Of a DNA stretch of 64,000 nt, positions 47,437 through 60,009 are shown in pieces. How positions within the stretch are numbered: position 1 is the stretch's first letter; every line of letters begins with the position of its first letter. Below the pieces are notes generated by a model. That model was given only the letters and a program-made list of their open reading frames with translations. It searched no databases and was not told where the DNA came from. The stretch comes from Nymphaea colorata (taxonomy: Eukaryota > Streptophyta > Magnoliopsida > Nymphaeales > Nymphaeaceae). The stretch spans positions 8,213,205 to 8,277,204 of the forward strand of contig NC_045138.2 in the NCBI RefSeq assembly GCF_008831285.2. The letters run 5' to 3'. Made by a program: the position numbers and the translations under genes.

Positions 47437-48084
47437 ATGTCACCGAATGATATCAATTTGAATACTATTCACAACCTCACACACACTTTGGTTCCTATTT
47501 TTAATTGGAAAAATTATGAATTTTGGAGCACTAAAATGAAGACATTTTTTACTTCACAAGATCTTTAGGATCTAGTTGAAAATGATGTGGCAATGTCTTC
47601 AAATGAAGCAAAAGAGACATGCAAGAAGGATGCAAAGGTTCTTCTTGTTTTGCAGCAAGTTGTGATTGAAAATATTTTTCCTTGCATTGCAGCAGCGACC
47701 AAGTCAAGTGAATCTTGGAATATTTTGAAGAAAGCTTATCATAGAGATAACAAGGTAGCGATAGTAAAACTTCAAACTCTACATAGAGAATTTGAGACCT
47801 TGCAAATGAAAGAAAATGGATGCATCCAAAATTTTTTCTTTAGAATATCTACTACCTTAAATCAAATGAAAACCTTTAGAGGAATAATGAAAGACAAAAA
47901 GGTAGTAGAAAAGATTTTACAAAGTTTTCCATTCAAATTTGATCATGTCGTAATTGCTATAAAAGAATTTATACACATGAGTAATTATTCTATTAACGAA
48001 TTGGTGGGTTTACTTTTAGCACATGAAGTGAGATTGAAAAGGTCAATAGAAAAATGTATTGACATGCATTTTGAGCTAAGATAG
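47437..48084 (+). pseudogene. Copia gag remnant (old element)
   Basis: An in-frame ATG at 47437 starts a UBN2-type gag with WKNYEFWSTKMKTFF. A TAG at 47566-47568 follows, then the frame is open to 48084 with VKLQTLHREFETLQMKE and ISTTLNQMKTFRG. After the stop, another frame shows a Gly-His-Gly-Tyr repeat (48170-48205) where a zinc-knuckle region is expected. Confidence 0.8.
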
Positions 48085-48299
48085 AAATTTCTAACAAGCA
48101 AAAGGATGGCAAAGGTATGTCAAATAGTAAAATATGCAGGTAGAGGAGTGGCGGAAGTAGCTATCGTGGTCATGGCTATGGTCATGGCTATGGCCATGGG
48201 AGATTTGGTGTGGGTCGTTAGAACGCTGACTATGGTAGTAATCAAAGACCAAATTACAGAGACAAGCAATCCTATTTTTGTGTAAAATATGGCACCTTG

Positions 48300-49480
48300 A
48301 GACAAGGTGTTGGGAGAAGGCAAGAAAGCAGGCCATTCGAAAGAAAGTAATCAAGGTAACCTTTTCATTGCCCATTCGAAATCTAAGGTCGATCATGTGT
48401 GGTTTTTAGATAGTGGCCGCAGTAACCATATGACAGGTGGAAAGAATTTTTTCCACCATATTGATGAGTTTGTGAAGGTATGTGTACGACTCGGAAATAA
48501 CAAGCAAGTACAAAGTGAAGGCAAATGAACTATTGAAGTTAAAAGTAAATCAAATAGTAAAAAGTGAATCCATGATATTATTACATACCTGGTTTAACTT
48601 ATAACTTATTATGTATTGGACAATTGCTTGAAAATGGTTATGTACTTAATTTTAATGGTGAAACCAATAAAATCAAGAAAAAGCGGTCAGATAGTAAGTC
48701 TTTCATTATAGTGAAGATGACTCCACATAGGATGTTTCCACTTGAATTTTCACATATAAATGAAGTTGCATTAGTCAGTGATGTTGATAAAATCTCTCAG
48801 CTTTGGCATTTAAGGTATGGTCATTTGCATTATAATGGTCTAAAATTATTAAACAATAAAACCATGGTTTTGGGTTTACCACATATCACATGTAGTGATG
48901 AAATTTGTGAACAATGTTTATATGAAAAGCAACATCGTATGTCTTTCCCAATTAAAAAAGCATGGAAGGCCAATAAGCCTCTTGAATTAGTCCATCTAGA
49001 CATTTGTGGGCCTATGAATACTCCTTCCTTGAACAACAATAGATATTTTCTATTGTTTATCGATGATTTTACTCGTATGTTTACCCAAAAATCTGAAGAT
49101 TTTGAAATATTTGAAGAATTCAAAGCTTTAGTAGAAAAGAGCAGCAATCGTGCCATAAAATGTTTGCGCAAAAATAGAAGAGGAGAATTTTTATATATTG
49201 ATTTTATGATTTTTTGCAAAAAAATGGAATTCATAGGCAGTTGACAGTAAGGAAGACACCCCAGCATAATGGTGTTGAGTGAAAGAATAGAACTGTGCTA
49301 GAAATGGCTAAAAGTATGCTGAGTGAAAGTCAACTTTCAAATGATTTTTGGACAGAAGCAATCTACTATGGTTCATATTTTAAATATTTTGCCAACTAAA
49401 GAGTACACAATCAAACACTCTGGTGGAAACACATACCCAATGTAAGTGATTTACGAGTTTTTGGACAAGAAAAGTGAAAA
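48300..49480 (+). pseudogene. Copia protease-integrase remnant (old element)
   Basis: Protease site VWFLDSGRSNHMTGG near 48395-48440, with D-S-G kept. Integrase zinc-binding region LWHLRYGHLHYNGL ... CEQCLYEKQH and core start LVHLDICGP within 48624-49244. Then in other frames RKTPQHNGVE near 49250 and a DFW-TEA segment. Frameshifts at about 48530, 49245 and 49320, plus stops. Confidence 0.82.
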
Positions 49481-49500
49481 ATGTGTTTTTGTTGGATATT

Positions 49501-49620
49501 CAGACGTTACGAAAAGGTATTGGTTGCATGATTCTGATACCAAAAAACTTATTATTCGGTGAGATGTTACGAAAAGGTATTGGTTGCATAATTCTGATAC
49601 CAAAAAACTTATTATTCGGT
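49501..49620 (+). repeat. 60-bp in-frame tandem duplication in copia integrase tail
   Basis: Positions 49501-49560 and 49561-49620 are almost identical (three differences seen by eye). Each encodes about KRYWLHDSDTKKLIIR in the integrase C-terminal region. The length is a multiple of three, so the frame would be kept, but each copy ends in a stop codon (TGA). Confidence 0.95.
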
Positions 49621-49839
49621 GAGATGTTGTTTTTTATGAAAGCAGTTTTTGAAAGTGAGATAACAAAGATGAACATTGGGTTATTGAAAATGACAAAAAA
49701 GAACCAAATGAATTTGAAAAAGATGAATCCCAGCCTCTACCAACAACATCATTTTCATGGAGAGCTTAAAGAAACCAAGACATTGAACCTATTATGGACA
49801 GAGATAGTCCTCCCCAAAAGGTAATGAGAGTTGATGATC

Positions 49840-51350
49840 TTTATAATTGTGCACTTGCTTTGATGGTTACAGAACCAAGATGTTATGAAGATGCTTGCAG
49901 AAATCAAGAATGGGAGAAATCCATGGAAAAAGAAATAGCGGTCATTAAAAGGAATGACACTTGAGAACTTGTAGATATACCAAATGACCAAAATGCCATT
50001 GGTGTTAAATGAGTCTACAAAATAAAATATAATGTTGATGGAAGGGTACAAAAATACAAAGCAAGACTTGTCACAAAAGGGTATGCTCAAGAATATGGGG
50101 TAGATTTTTTTTAAAAAAAAATCTCATGTTGCATGTTTTGAAAATATTATAATCATTTTGGCATTAGCTGCTCATATAAAATGATCAACTTTTCAGTTTG
50201 ATGTAAAGTCTATATTTTCAAATGGCTTCTAGGAAGAAGAAGTCTATATTTGCCAACCACAAGGATCTGTTATTAATGGACAAGAAGAGAAGGTATAGAG
50301 ATTGAAAAAGCTCTTTATGATCTTAAGAAAGCACCATGAGCTTGGTATGAGAGATTAGGCATATGCTTAATTTATAATTGTTTTCACAAAAGCGAAAGTG
50401 AACCCATTTTATATGTGAAGGGAATAGGCAATGATGTTCTCATAGTGTGTTTATGTAGATGACATCACTTATACATGCTTCTCTAATAGTCTCATTGAAA
50501 GATTTAAGACAAATATGTTGTGTGAATTTGATATGTCAAATCATGAATTGTTACATTATTTTGTTGGACCTTATGTTTAACAGACTAACATTGGTATTTT
50601 TATTTTTCAAGAAAAATATGTTTTGAACATCTTTGAGAAATTTAATATATTATCATGCAAGTCATCTTCCACTCCCATGAATACTAATGAGAAGTTAATT
50701 ATAAATGATGGTATTGTGAGAGCCGATGAGAAATTATACAAAAGTTTCGTTGGAAAATTAATGTACCTCACACAAACACGCCCAGATATTGTGTACCCAG
50801 TTGGTCTAGTGTCAAGATTTATGCATTGTCCATCAATATATCATTTAGAAGTAGCAAAACATATTCTTTGTTACATCCAATCAACAATCAACTACGAGAT
50901 TTGATACCAATCTAATTCTAATTTTAAGTTAATTAGCTTTCCTGACAGTGTCTGGGTTGATTTTGTTGATGATAAGTGGATGTGCTTTTACTCTTTGATC
51001 GGCGGCTATGTCATGGATGTCCAAAAAACAAACAACTATGGCTCCATCATATTCTGAAACAAAATATGTTGCAGCCATTACATCTGCATGTCAAGCTATT
51101 TGGATACGAAGAACTTTGAGCGACTTGCACCAAAAGAAAGATGATTGAACTTTTTGTGATGATCAAGCAACAATCGCCATGACAAAATATCTAGTTGCAT
51201 GAAAGAACTAAACACATTGAGTTATGTCACCACTTTATATGTGAATTTGTTGTTGACAAAATGATAATAATGAAATATTGTTCCACAAATAATCCAGTTG
51301 CAAACGGACTTACGAAAGCACTTGACCGTTCAAAGTTTGTAAAATTTAGG
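49840..51350 (+). pseudogene. Copia reverse transcriptase-RNase H remnant (old element)
   Basis: Recognisable pieces in several frames: VYKIKYNVDGRVQKYKARLV near 50020-50080, a D-L-K-K-A-P segment near 50320, Y-V-D-D near 50452, KSFVGKLMYLTQTRPDIVYP in 50623-50904, and RNase H pieces SYSETKYVAAITSACQAIW (about 51047-51105) and CDDQATIA. There are numerous stops. Confidence 0.82.
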
Positions 51351-51387
51351 TAATCTTTTGGAGTATCGAGTTTTACATCAAAAGGAG

Positions 51388-51779
51388 TATTAAATTATGA
51401 TGCAAACAATTTTAGTAAATGTGTGGAATAAATATTGTAGTTTTTGTTTTAATGTCATAGAGTTATAGCATAGTGAATTATGGGTTTAATGCCAAGAGTT
51501 ATGGCATAATAAATTAAGGTGGTAATGAGAAGGTTTTTTTTTTATTTTTAATGTCTTTTAATATCATGTTTGCAATGGCCATTAGTGGTGGAGGTTTATG
51601 AGTCATAAGTTGAGTGTCTTGAGGTAAATTATAAATAGGTGCATTGGTTTGTATCATTTGTATCAAGTGTAAGGTGTGCCAAGGTAGCCTTGTGGGAGTT
51701 CTGAGTTGTAGGAGTGCTCTCTTCCTCTAATTCAGAAGTTGTTTTCCAAAGTTCATTGTGTGCATAATAACATACAATG
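51388..51779 (+). repeat. 3' LTR of the old copia element
   Basis: It shares order and wording with 46938-47325, including gatgcaaacaattttagtaa, the inner gagtcataagttgagtgtctt, and the terminal region gttcattgtgt. It follows the polypurine tract aaaaggag directly. Confidence 0.78.
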
Positions 51780-53300
51780 TTCTACTATTGTTTCTTACCA
51801 AATAATTATTATCCGGTAGGACATGAGAACACTTGCAGATCAAATTCTATCCATCATGTGCTTGCATCGACAACAACCATCAGAGGCCCTCTTAGCTATG
51901 TTACCTAGAAATTGAGGGAGGTGGATGAATTTATATAGAGCAAATATCTTCAATGAGTGAAATAAGGCCAATAAAGATAATTCCCATATAACTAGCAAAC
52001 TTCTAAAAGCAGGACTTCTGCATGTTTTCATATTGGAGAACATGCTTTTCAATATAAAATTCTTCAATGTCCACATTGTTTTCTCATCATTGAAGTTCTT
52101 TACTAGTTACAATTAGGGATGTTCAATAAGTCAAGCCAGCTCAAGCTCGAGACAAACTCGATCATTTAAACTTGATTTGTTTAATAAACGAGTCATGTTA
52201 AAGTTGAAAAATGAACTCGATTAACTTAACAAGTTGAGCTCGAGCAAAGGAGGTTCAACTCAACTAAACTCAATTAAGCTCGTAGAAAGAATATATATAA
52301 AATGCCTTGCACCATATTGTCATATGTACAAAAATATCCCGATTCGCTTCCTTGTGGTTGACAACCTTGATGTTCAAGGTTCAAACATGAGTGTCCTCAG
52401 ACATATTAAAATAATTTTTAATGAATGGCTTAGCTAAGTGCAAACCCAGGTTAATGAATAAGCTTGGCTAAGGTTGAGCTTAATTGAGTCAAGTTCGAGC
52501 ACCTATGCTCAAGTCGAGCCGAGCTCGAGCTCGAGTTCAGTTCTATGATACTCGAGCTGAGTTTGACTCTGTCCTCCACAATTTCAAGTGCGGATCTATT
52601 AGTATAACTGCACTTAATGGCAAACTTCATGACAATGATGCTTAGTCGAAATCTCTTCTCAAGTTGGGTTAAGCCATTGGGGTACACTTCAGCATAATAT
52701 TATGTTCCATGATAGAAATACCAGAAATAGAGGACAGCCAAGTTCACTATCAATCTATGGATTATGAATGTTAGAAAAATGATCAAATTTTACATGAAAA
52801 ATGTCATGTAAACAAGCACCTAATAGATGATTGATGATGAGACATCTGGCTTCATTCTGCCAGCCCTATTCCTAAGGTTAAAAGGAGGTCAAAATTTTGA
52901 GAAAGTATTTCAAATGCAGCAAATAGAAAGCCATATGCCAAAGAAAGCTCTAGTAGATCTCTTCTTGAATTAGATTGACAAATTTGAGGCTCTATAAAAT
53001 ATCGATCAGCAAGAGGTGGATGACCAGGAACACTCAGCTCCTATTCTTGTAACCAAGTATGTATTCTATTGATTTGGCATGTAATATGGATCAATATGAA
53101 GACTGGAGAAAGGATAAGGTTCACAAGTAAAAAAAGAAAGATATATCCAAATGTGACAAGTAGAATCACCGTATAGGAAAAGAAATAATATTGAATCCTT
53201 TGTAAAATAGAAAGCCTTTAAAAACAGCTTATTTGTCCATCATGTTAGAGTAGATCCAGATAATGGACAGTCTCTTATGCGTGCATGTTTATGTGCATAT
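51780..53300. other. Intergenic with one palindrome-rich MITE-like block
   Basis: No gene. The segment at about 52114-52575 is a separate repeat feature. The rest is AT-rich with no coding signal. Confidence 0.4.
52114..52575. mobile_element. hAT-type MITE remnant (tcgagc-rich ends)
   Basis: It starts tagggatgttcaataagtcaagccagctcaagctcgag. Near 52500-52570 it has the complementary style of end (aagtcgagccgagctcgagctcgag ... gagtttgact). The TAGGG-start with repeated gagct/agctc words is a familiar hAT MITE terminus in plants and resembles the element ending at 57623. The right end is eroded and no target duplication was found. Confidence 0.5.
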
Positions 53301-53404
53301 GTGTATCATGCATTTTATCAATAAAGTATATGTGAGAGAGTATTTGGCCATGGATGCAAGTTCACGTTGAACCAAACCACATAAAATTGTTTATCGGTTC
53401 TTTC

Positions 53405-56400
53405 CTTTCTTTATGGTATCAAAGCAATAGTTCTTCCATTGCGTGATACTTGGTTCTTTTTCTTATTTGTTTGTTGTGGCTTCCTCCTCTACTGCTGCTC
53501 CCCTGACCCAAATTTATCTTTTTCTAAAGGTTTCTCAATGTAATTTTCTTCTTTGAAAAACTCTACAACTCGCCCTGCTTGAAAGCCAAGATCTTCAAGG
53601 GACCATCACGTCTTAGACTAAACTGTGTTTCTCAAGTTCATAATAGAAGTGGCAACAAAAAACCTGACTTGCACGACATGGAAGCAAACAAATCATTTAA
53701 TAAAAGGTTGTGTTACTAGTGGCCTTTTTGAAAATATGCTTTTCTAGGGCTTGTTGTTGGATATGATTCATCCAAAGAAATTTGTGATGCTCTTAGTAAC
53801 TCTTTACTCCTTTGCTAACGAGACCAAAGGAAAGGGAATGCAACCTCTCACCACTTTGAAAAAAGAACGATGATCCTCTTGCTTCCCACAGCTCTATGCG
53901 TGATAGGCTTGCTATGATCGGGAAGACCTTTCATGATGACACACATGTTTTTTGGCCCCTTATAGGGACTTGGTGACGGATATGAGTCATTTGTTGCAGC
54001 CATGCTTAAGCCTCCAAAACTCTGCTTATTACCTTGCTTCAAAGTTTTGATGATAGGCTAAAACTTTTATCACTACCCACTACATATATTGCAATGTTTA
54101 ATCAATGAGGTAGTGGTTGACATGGTAAGGAGGCAGATGTTTTAATGGACATCGTTATGGTAATTATGAAGGCAAGAACATTCGAAACGATTAGTTGTCC
54201 AAGTCTAATTCAAAGAAGGGTAAGCAGCTCATAGTTTATGAAAATAATTACAATTCAGCCATCAAGTGTCTTGAGCATTTTAACCATGTATATCAAAGTG
54301 AAGACACCCAGCATGCCTTATTTTTCATGATTATTGCTAATGGGCGGTTGAGTGGTTTGCTGAAATCGGGGCCTCTATGCACATGATGGATAACAAAGGC
54401 AAGTTAAAATATCTTTACTCATATTCTAGTTGAGATTATATTGTGGTAGAAAATGAGGATGTTTTATCAATCACTCATATTTGTGAAGGTATTACTTTTT
54501 GCAAAGATTATGAGATTAATTTATCAAAAGTTCTATACTTATGGGTCGAGTTTAAGTAAAAATGCATTATTTTTTGGGTTACTAACTCATGATTTTTCAT
54601 ATACGGTTGAATTTACTTTTGGATATTGCTTCATAAATGACAGAAAAAACAGCTCGGCTAATAACACATGAGAATAAGAAGGATGGGCTCTATGACATCG
54701 ACAATGATAGAGGCACCACGGTTGATGGCAAAGGTGGTGAAATTGCTGCTTTATATTCAAAGATGCCTCTTCAGAAAACAATAAAGGGATGGCATCAGCA
54801 TCTAAGCCATCTGCTTGAAGGAGCTGTTTGTTTTTGAATATTTATATCTTGCATTATGACAATAAAAACTTCATTTGTAATAGTTGGGCAAATCATATTG
54901 GCTTTCTTTCATTATTTCCGAGTATTATAACTTTGGCATGTTGAAACGATTCACTCTGATTTTAGGGGACTAGTCCCTTTATTTGTCATAAAAAGTATTA
55001 GTATTGTGTTACTTTCTCATATGATTTTAGTTGGTTCACATGGTTCTACTCATTGAGACAAAATTAGAATTTTGTTTACTACTTATCCATTTGTACATAT
55101 TTATTGAGAGACAATTTGATTAAAAAATAAAGGGTTTTCAATCGAATGGAGGAACTTAGTACACCAGTCGCAAATTTGTTATAACTCTCTCTAATCTAAG
55201 GATCAAGCAACATTTTTCTTGTTCTTATAATAACAAATAGAACATCTTGCATGCTTCAGAGTAAAACATAAAAACATTACTAAATTATGATTGATTATAT
55301 TATTTCATGGATTAGTTCCTAACAAATTTTGGTTATGAGCTTTTAACACTAAAGACTTTTTGATAAATTGTCTACCATTATCATTGATTACTATGAAATC
55401 ACCTTATTTCAGATTATATGGAAAAGATCCAGACTAATCCATTATTCATGTGTTTGGGTGTCACTGCTACCTCTATTTGCTTGACTAACAAAAATAGATT
55501 TGATCCTAAAAGTTTACTATGTGTATTTTTAAGCTATAATCCCTAACATGAAGGGTATTTTTGTTTGAATCCTAGTAATAACTGATTTAATATATCATGA
55601 TATGTCATCCATATTTGAAGAAACTCAGTTGCCCAACAAAAAGTCATCTGAACTTTATGCGCCTAATCCTTTATTTAGACTTGTACACTTGAAGAATGGG
55701 ATGCTAGTAATGTTTTATCACAACAAAAGGATTTCGATCATAATGTTATTTCTCGAAGAGCTGATGAAGTTAATAGTCTCCATGAGGTTTGCTTAAGGAA
55801 AGATGATGAGGATCAATCTAACCAGCATGACAATAATGTTGAAGAGACTTAAGATAGGGACACACTGGTTTGGATGGTAATTTCTAACTTGGATTAAATG
55901 AAGATCATGTGCTCCATGTTAATGATAGAGACTATAATGTTGAACCGGTGTTATAAGAACTTTACTTTTTTGCAACTTTCTTTGCCTACAAGTGAAATTG
56001 GAAGGGATATGGTGACTTGGTCCAAGTTAGGTATGTTTAAAACGAACCTCAAATATGTGTCATGGTCCTTCATTGTACAACGAAATTTTCACTAAACCAA
56101 CATCTATTAAGAGGCTTTTGCTCATCTTAGATGGAAAAATGCCATGGACAAAGAAATAGAAGTGTTTTGAAAAAATGAGGCATAGGGAATTAATCCCTTA
56201 TGTACATGAAGTGAAGGTTGTCGGTTCAAAATTAGTTTTTAAAACTAACATGAAATCTGATGGATCTCTTGATAGTCTGAAAGTATATTTTTTGTTACAA
56301 GTAAATTTATTCAAGTTGAGTGAATACATTTCTAAAAAACATGTTTTCTAGTTATAAAACCAGCTAGCATGCGAGTGGTGCTTTCACCTGCCAAGTGCCA

Positions 56401-56750
56401 ATGTGAAAGGATGGGAAATTGAGTAGCTCGACATTTAGAATTATTTCCTTCATGGAAAATTTTATGAAAATATTTGTACGAGATATCCATCTGGTCAGGA
56501 AGAGACTCTTAAACCCATTTATTTTTTGCAAATTAAGTCGTACTTCATATAGTCTAAAACAGGCTTCAAGAGTCTGGTATGCACTTCTTGCATCTTCATG
56601 TTTCACTACGGTTTTACCAAGATTATTGCTGATAGACATACGCATTTACATTACATATGTTGGAAAGAGTAGTAAACAAGCTGATCAGGAAGTAGTGTTT
56701 ACCCGATTCTTTCTCCCATTTTTTTTTTCAAATTATGTAATTTCCTAAAT
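53405..56750 (+). mobile_element. Truncated, heavily decayed Ty1/copia element
   Basis: A primer-site-like tatggtatcaaagca at about 53414 marks the internal start. The LTR before it was not delimited. The fragments follow copia order. Gag-like sequence lies near 53500-53870. A protease region reads MHMMDNKGKL near 54378-54410, followed by YIVVENEDVLSITHICEG. An integrase zinc region reads GWHQHLSHLLEGAV near 54790. A reverse-transcriptase start (RWKNAMDKEIEVF) lies near 56130. A later reverse-transcriptase piece has SLKQASRVWYALL near 56555-56595. Sequence ends near 56750 with no RNase H and no 3' LTR. Confidence 0.7.
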
Positions 56751-56759
56751 TATTTCTCG

Positions 56760-58630
56760 TTTCCCAAATTGGATTTTTTTTTTCTTAACCACAATAGTGA
56801 AGTGCTGGACCATTAGGTTGATTAACAGAAACCCTCATATTTGAGTACCAACAAAATCGCCTTAGTTGATAAATTTGGAAAGTGGATTTCAAAAGTATCT
56901 AAGAAAGTGTGGGAATTATTATGGAAAATGCTTTTTCTCAAACCTGATTTTTTATTTTATTTTATTTTATTAGCACTCGTTTTGTTTTAAAGAGGCACTT
57001 TCATCATTTATACATTTACTTTAGTCTTATCTTTTGAGAGCGCAAAAATGGGAATTTTTCTTTTTATGATATTTTTTCGGCTGAAACTTCAATTTTTCTA
57101 TGTACACAGACTAAGTTAAAGAGAAATAAAGGAGCAAAATCATTGCCTTTTCTCTTCAAATTAAAATGAAAAAAGAAATTCAACTTAACTCTTTTAACTT
57201 GTTTTAATCTGCCTCGTTTATTTTAACTTGTTAACTTGTTTAACTCGTTAACTTATTTAACTGGTTTCTTTTCATTAATTTAATTTTGAACTACCATCTA
57301 ACAGAAAATCAAAAGAATGAGTGCACATATTTTGCATCTAAATATTCCTTAAGAAACACTTAGCAACAAAAAAATCTCTCATGCATGACACATTTATGTA
57401 GTCAAGCCAAGGTAAGTTTAAACGACTTCAGTACTTACAACTCAAACTCCATTTGTTTAGCATTTCCAGCATAAATTTGAATTCGAGCTTAACTTGGTTA
57501 TTTGAGTTGAGCACTGAGCAGTAATTGAGTTTTTACGAGTGAGTTCGGATCGAGCCGGAGTTGGCTTGACTCATTGTGAGTTCGGATCGAGCCGGAGTTG
57601 GCTCGACTCATTGTGCAGCCCTACATGAAAGTCTCCTTTTGAGCAATTGAGCGGCAACTAAGCAGGGTGTTAGGCATGTGTGTTTTATAAGAATTTTACC
57701 TTTCTTTTTTCACCATTATAGGCATCCTTGTCTTTTATTTAAAGGGGTATTTCAGTCTTTGCAAGCTTCAACCATGCATTCCCATTTAAGGCTCCAAGTA
57801 AAAGTTTGATCCTCCTTTTTTTATGAGTACTATTCCTCTAAACTAAATGTCACATCCAAATTCCAACACATCCTAAGATTTTAGGGACATGAGGAAGGCG
57901 AATGGGCTTATGCTCCATATAATTCTCAAAATCAAACCTCAAGGCCATCTTTGAGATATTGGTAAGAAGTTGGCATCATCTTACCCTTCTATAATTTTGC
58001 TCTTATTCAAACTAAAGTTAATAAAAAAAGAAAAAGTAGTTTACCATCGATTGATTTTAATCTGAGTAAGCGGCAAACTAGATTTGATTTGATGGGTGAT
58101 TTATAATTGCTATGCAACATTTTGCAATTATTTTCTAAACATTTTATTGCACTTTTGTGAAGAGACATTTTCGAAATCCTGTTTCTGCCTTTATGGCAAG
58201 GCATCTTTCATTTTACCATCAATGGCATTTTGATCATTTTCATCACCGAACACACGGCTAAGGAGTCAGAAGCCATAACATATAAACTTCTGCAGCAATT
58301 TACAGTGCCAATTTATGTGTTATGGCCTTAACAGCAACCTTGTTGATACGCAAGCTTGCCACGTGTCAATAGGGGACAGCTTCTACGCCGGTCCTTATGA
58401 AGGTTGACATTTCACGTTCTTGAGAGTTTACAGAACCCCTAAAAAATCTGGGACATGAGGCTCCTTTTTGGCATTATGGACAAATTACTGGGCCTTAATC
58501 ACAATTACTTTTTTGTAACTTAAAGGGGGAACTGGTTACTTTCCACGGCCTTGTTTCACATGGCATCCACTGAGAAGTAAGAGCCGACAAGCCGGCCCTT
58601 TCCTGCCGTGCTAAAATCCGGCGTTCTGCC
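56760..58630. other. Intergenic with a MITE end, no recognised gene
   Basis: AT-rich. 57180-57260 has aacttgtt/aactcgtt word repeats that may belong to the element ending at 57623. From 57630 to 58630 nothing was recognised. Confidence 0.4.
57541..57623. repeat. 37-bp tandem duplication at a hAT-MITE terminus
   Basis: gagttcggatcgagccggag... occurs at 57541-57577 and 57578-57614 with one difference, followed by gcagcccta ending at 57623. On the opposite strand the terminus reads tagggctgcacaatgagtcg, the usual start of a plant hAT MITE. The other end lies to the left and was not fixed. Confidence 0.75.
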
Positions 58631-59335
58631 TGTTGGGTTGGGTCCAGCTTCAAAAGAGGACCCGACCCGGCCCATCACTTAAGTGACGGGCGGGTGAAGG
58701 GGAGGGCACCCGATGGTGCCCCTTCCTCTTACGACGCCTCTCACATCTCTCTCTCTCTCTCTCGTTGTTCTCTTTTGGGGAAAAAGAGAAGGGGACCTCT
58801 TGTGGCTGCATAGGGCAAGAAGAGAAGGAGAAGGAGAAGAAGAAGAGGAAGGCAAGGAAGAGAAGAAGGAGAAATCGCAGCAAGGTGTGTGGGTCCATCG
58901 ACACGCCAAGAAGAGAGAGAAAAGACAAAGAAGAAAGAGAAAATGAAGGGAGTCTTCATTGGGTGATTTCTTTTTTGAATATTTGGGGCTCTTTCTTTCA
59001 TTCGCATAAGAGATTGTTATTGCTCTCTTGAGTTCACTGTTTTTCTTAAAACAGTAGGGATATTGTTGCTCGTGTATTTGGCTCCCTTTCTTGATATATA
59101 GAAAGTCTCTCTTGCCCGTGGTTTTTTACCTTATTATTGGGGGTTTTTCCACGTAAATTTGTGTCTCCTATTTTTCTGCATCTCTAGCATATATTTTGAT
59201 ATATATTGCTGCAACATTGGTGTTGGAAATTCAATCTTATGCTCGTTGCCCTGTGATTCCATTTTTAGCAGTTTTGTGGTGGTTTGCTCTCTTTTATTGT
59301 TATTGAGCATTCTTTTGGGGGACACGACTATAACA
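58631..59335 (+). repeat. 5' LTR (705 bp) of the Tnt1-type element
   Basis: It begins tgttgggttgggtcc and ends actataaca. It contains a (CT)n block and a purine-rich stretch that create spurious ORFs on both strands, and a TATA-like gatatatag at about 59093. The direct repeat at 63326 onward confirms the boundaries. Confidence 0.95.
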
Positions 59336-59338
59336 AAG

Positions 59339-59354
59339 TGGTATCAGAGCCAGG
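59339..59354 (+). promoter_or_regulatory. tRNA-Met-type primer binding site
   Basis: tggtatcagagccagg lies three bases after the 5' LTR. This is the usual primer site of plant copia elements, complementary to the 3' end of initiator tRNA-Met. Confidence 0.9.
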
Positions 59355-59435
59355 TTAGCGCCAGGTTGGTTGTGTGCATTCTTACCCATTGAGAACCAGA
59401 AGCCAGCGAATATAACAGATAAAAAATGAAAGTTA

Positions 59436-60006
59436 TTGGATAGGAAAACCATTGGCACCATCAGACAATGGTTAGATGACTGTGTTTTTCATTTGGTATC
59501 CGCAGAGACGAGCGCGAAGTCGTTATGGCAGAAGTTGCATGACCTTTACGAGAGGAAAACAGCTGGGAACAAGGCTTTCTTGATTAGGCAATTGGTAAAT
59601 CTGAAACTTAGAGAGGGAAAACCAGTGTCAGAGCATTTGAATGAAGTGCAGAGCATAATCAATCAGTTGTCAGCCATGAAAATGATATTAGATGATGAGT
59701 TACAGGCACTCTTGTTGCTTAGTTCTCTTCCCGACAGTTGGAAGACTTTAGTTGTTTCTTTGAGCAACTCTGCTCCAGATGGTGTGCTTACGATGAAGCA
59801 TGTAACCAGCAGCATTCTAAATGAAGAAACAAGGAGAAAGTCTCTTGGTACTGGTAGCTCGCAAGTGCTAGTGATGGGAGACAGGGGCAGACACAAGAAC
59901 CGTAACAAATGGCATGACAGGTCAAACTCTAGGTCCAAAACCCAAGATGACAGGTAAATGCTTTCACTGTGGTATTCTAGGGCACAAGAAGATTGATTGC
60001 AGAAAA
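59436..60006 (+). pseudogene. Copia gag, N-terminally deleted, with zinc knuckle
   Basis: The frame opens at LDRKTIGTIRQWLDDCVFHL, which in relatives lies some 60-70 residues into gag. Only about 80 bases separate it from the primer site and an in-frame TGA lies just upstream, so the gag N-terminus is deleted. It continues with SLWQKLHDLYERKTAGNKAF and LLSSLPDSWKTLVVSLS to 59957. A +1 frame then carries the zinc knuckle CFHCGILGHKKIDC (59959-60000), followed by TAG at 60007-60009. Confidence 0.88.
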
Positions 60007-60009
60007 TAG

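Larger units (their letters stand above)
46938..51780 (+). mobile_element. Old Ty1/copia retrotransposon with both LTRs
   Basis: Long terminal repeats at about 46938-47325 and 51388-51779 enclose gag, protease, integrase, reverse transcriptase and RNase H remnants in copia order. The internal region starts with a tRNA-Met-type primer site (tgggtatcagagtcc near 47328) and ends in a polypurine tract (aaaaggag, 51380-51387). Many stops and frameshifts, and LTRs that differ at many positions including indels, show it is old and dead. No matching target duplication was seen. Confidence 0.88.

Noticed and set aside
58650-59031. ORFs on both strands inside the 5' LTR, repeated at 63345-63726
   Set aside because: They come from the CT and GAA microsatellite-like part of the LTR; identical artefacts appear in both LTRs.
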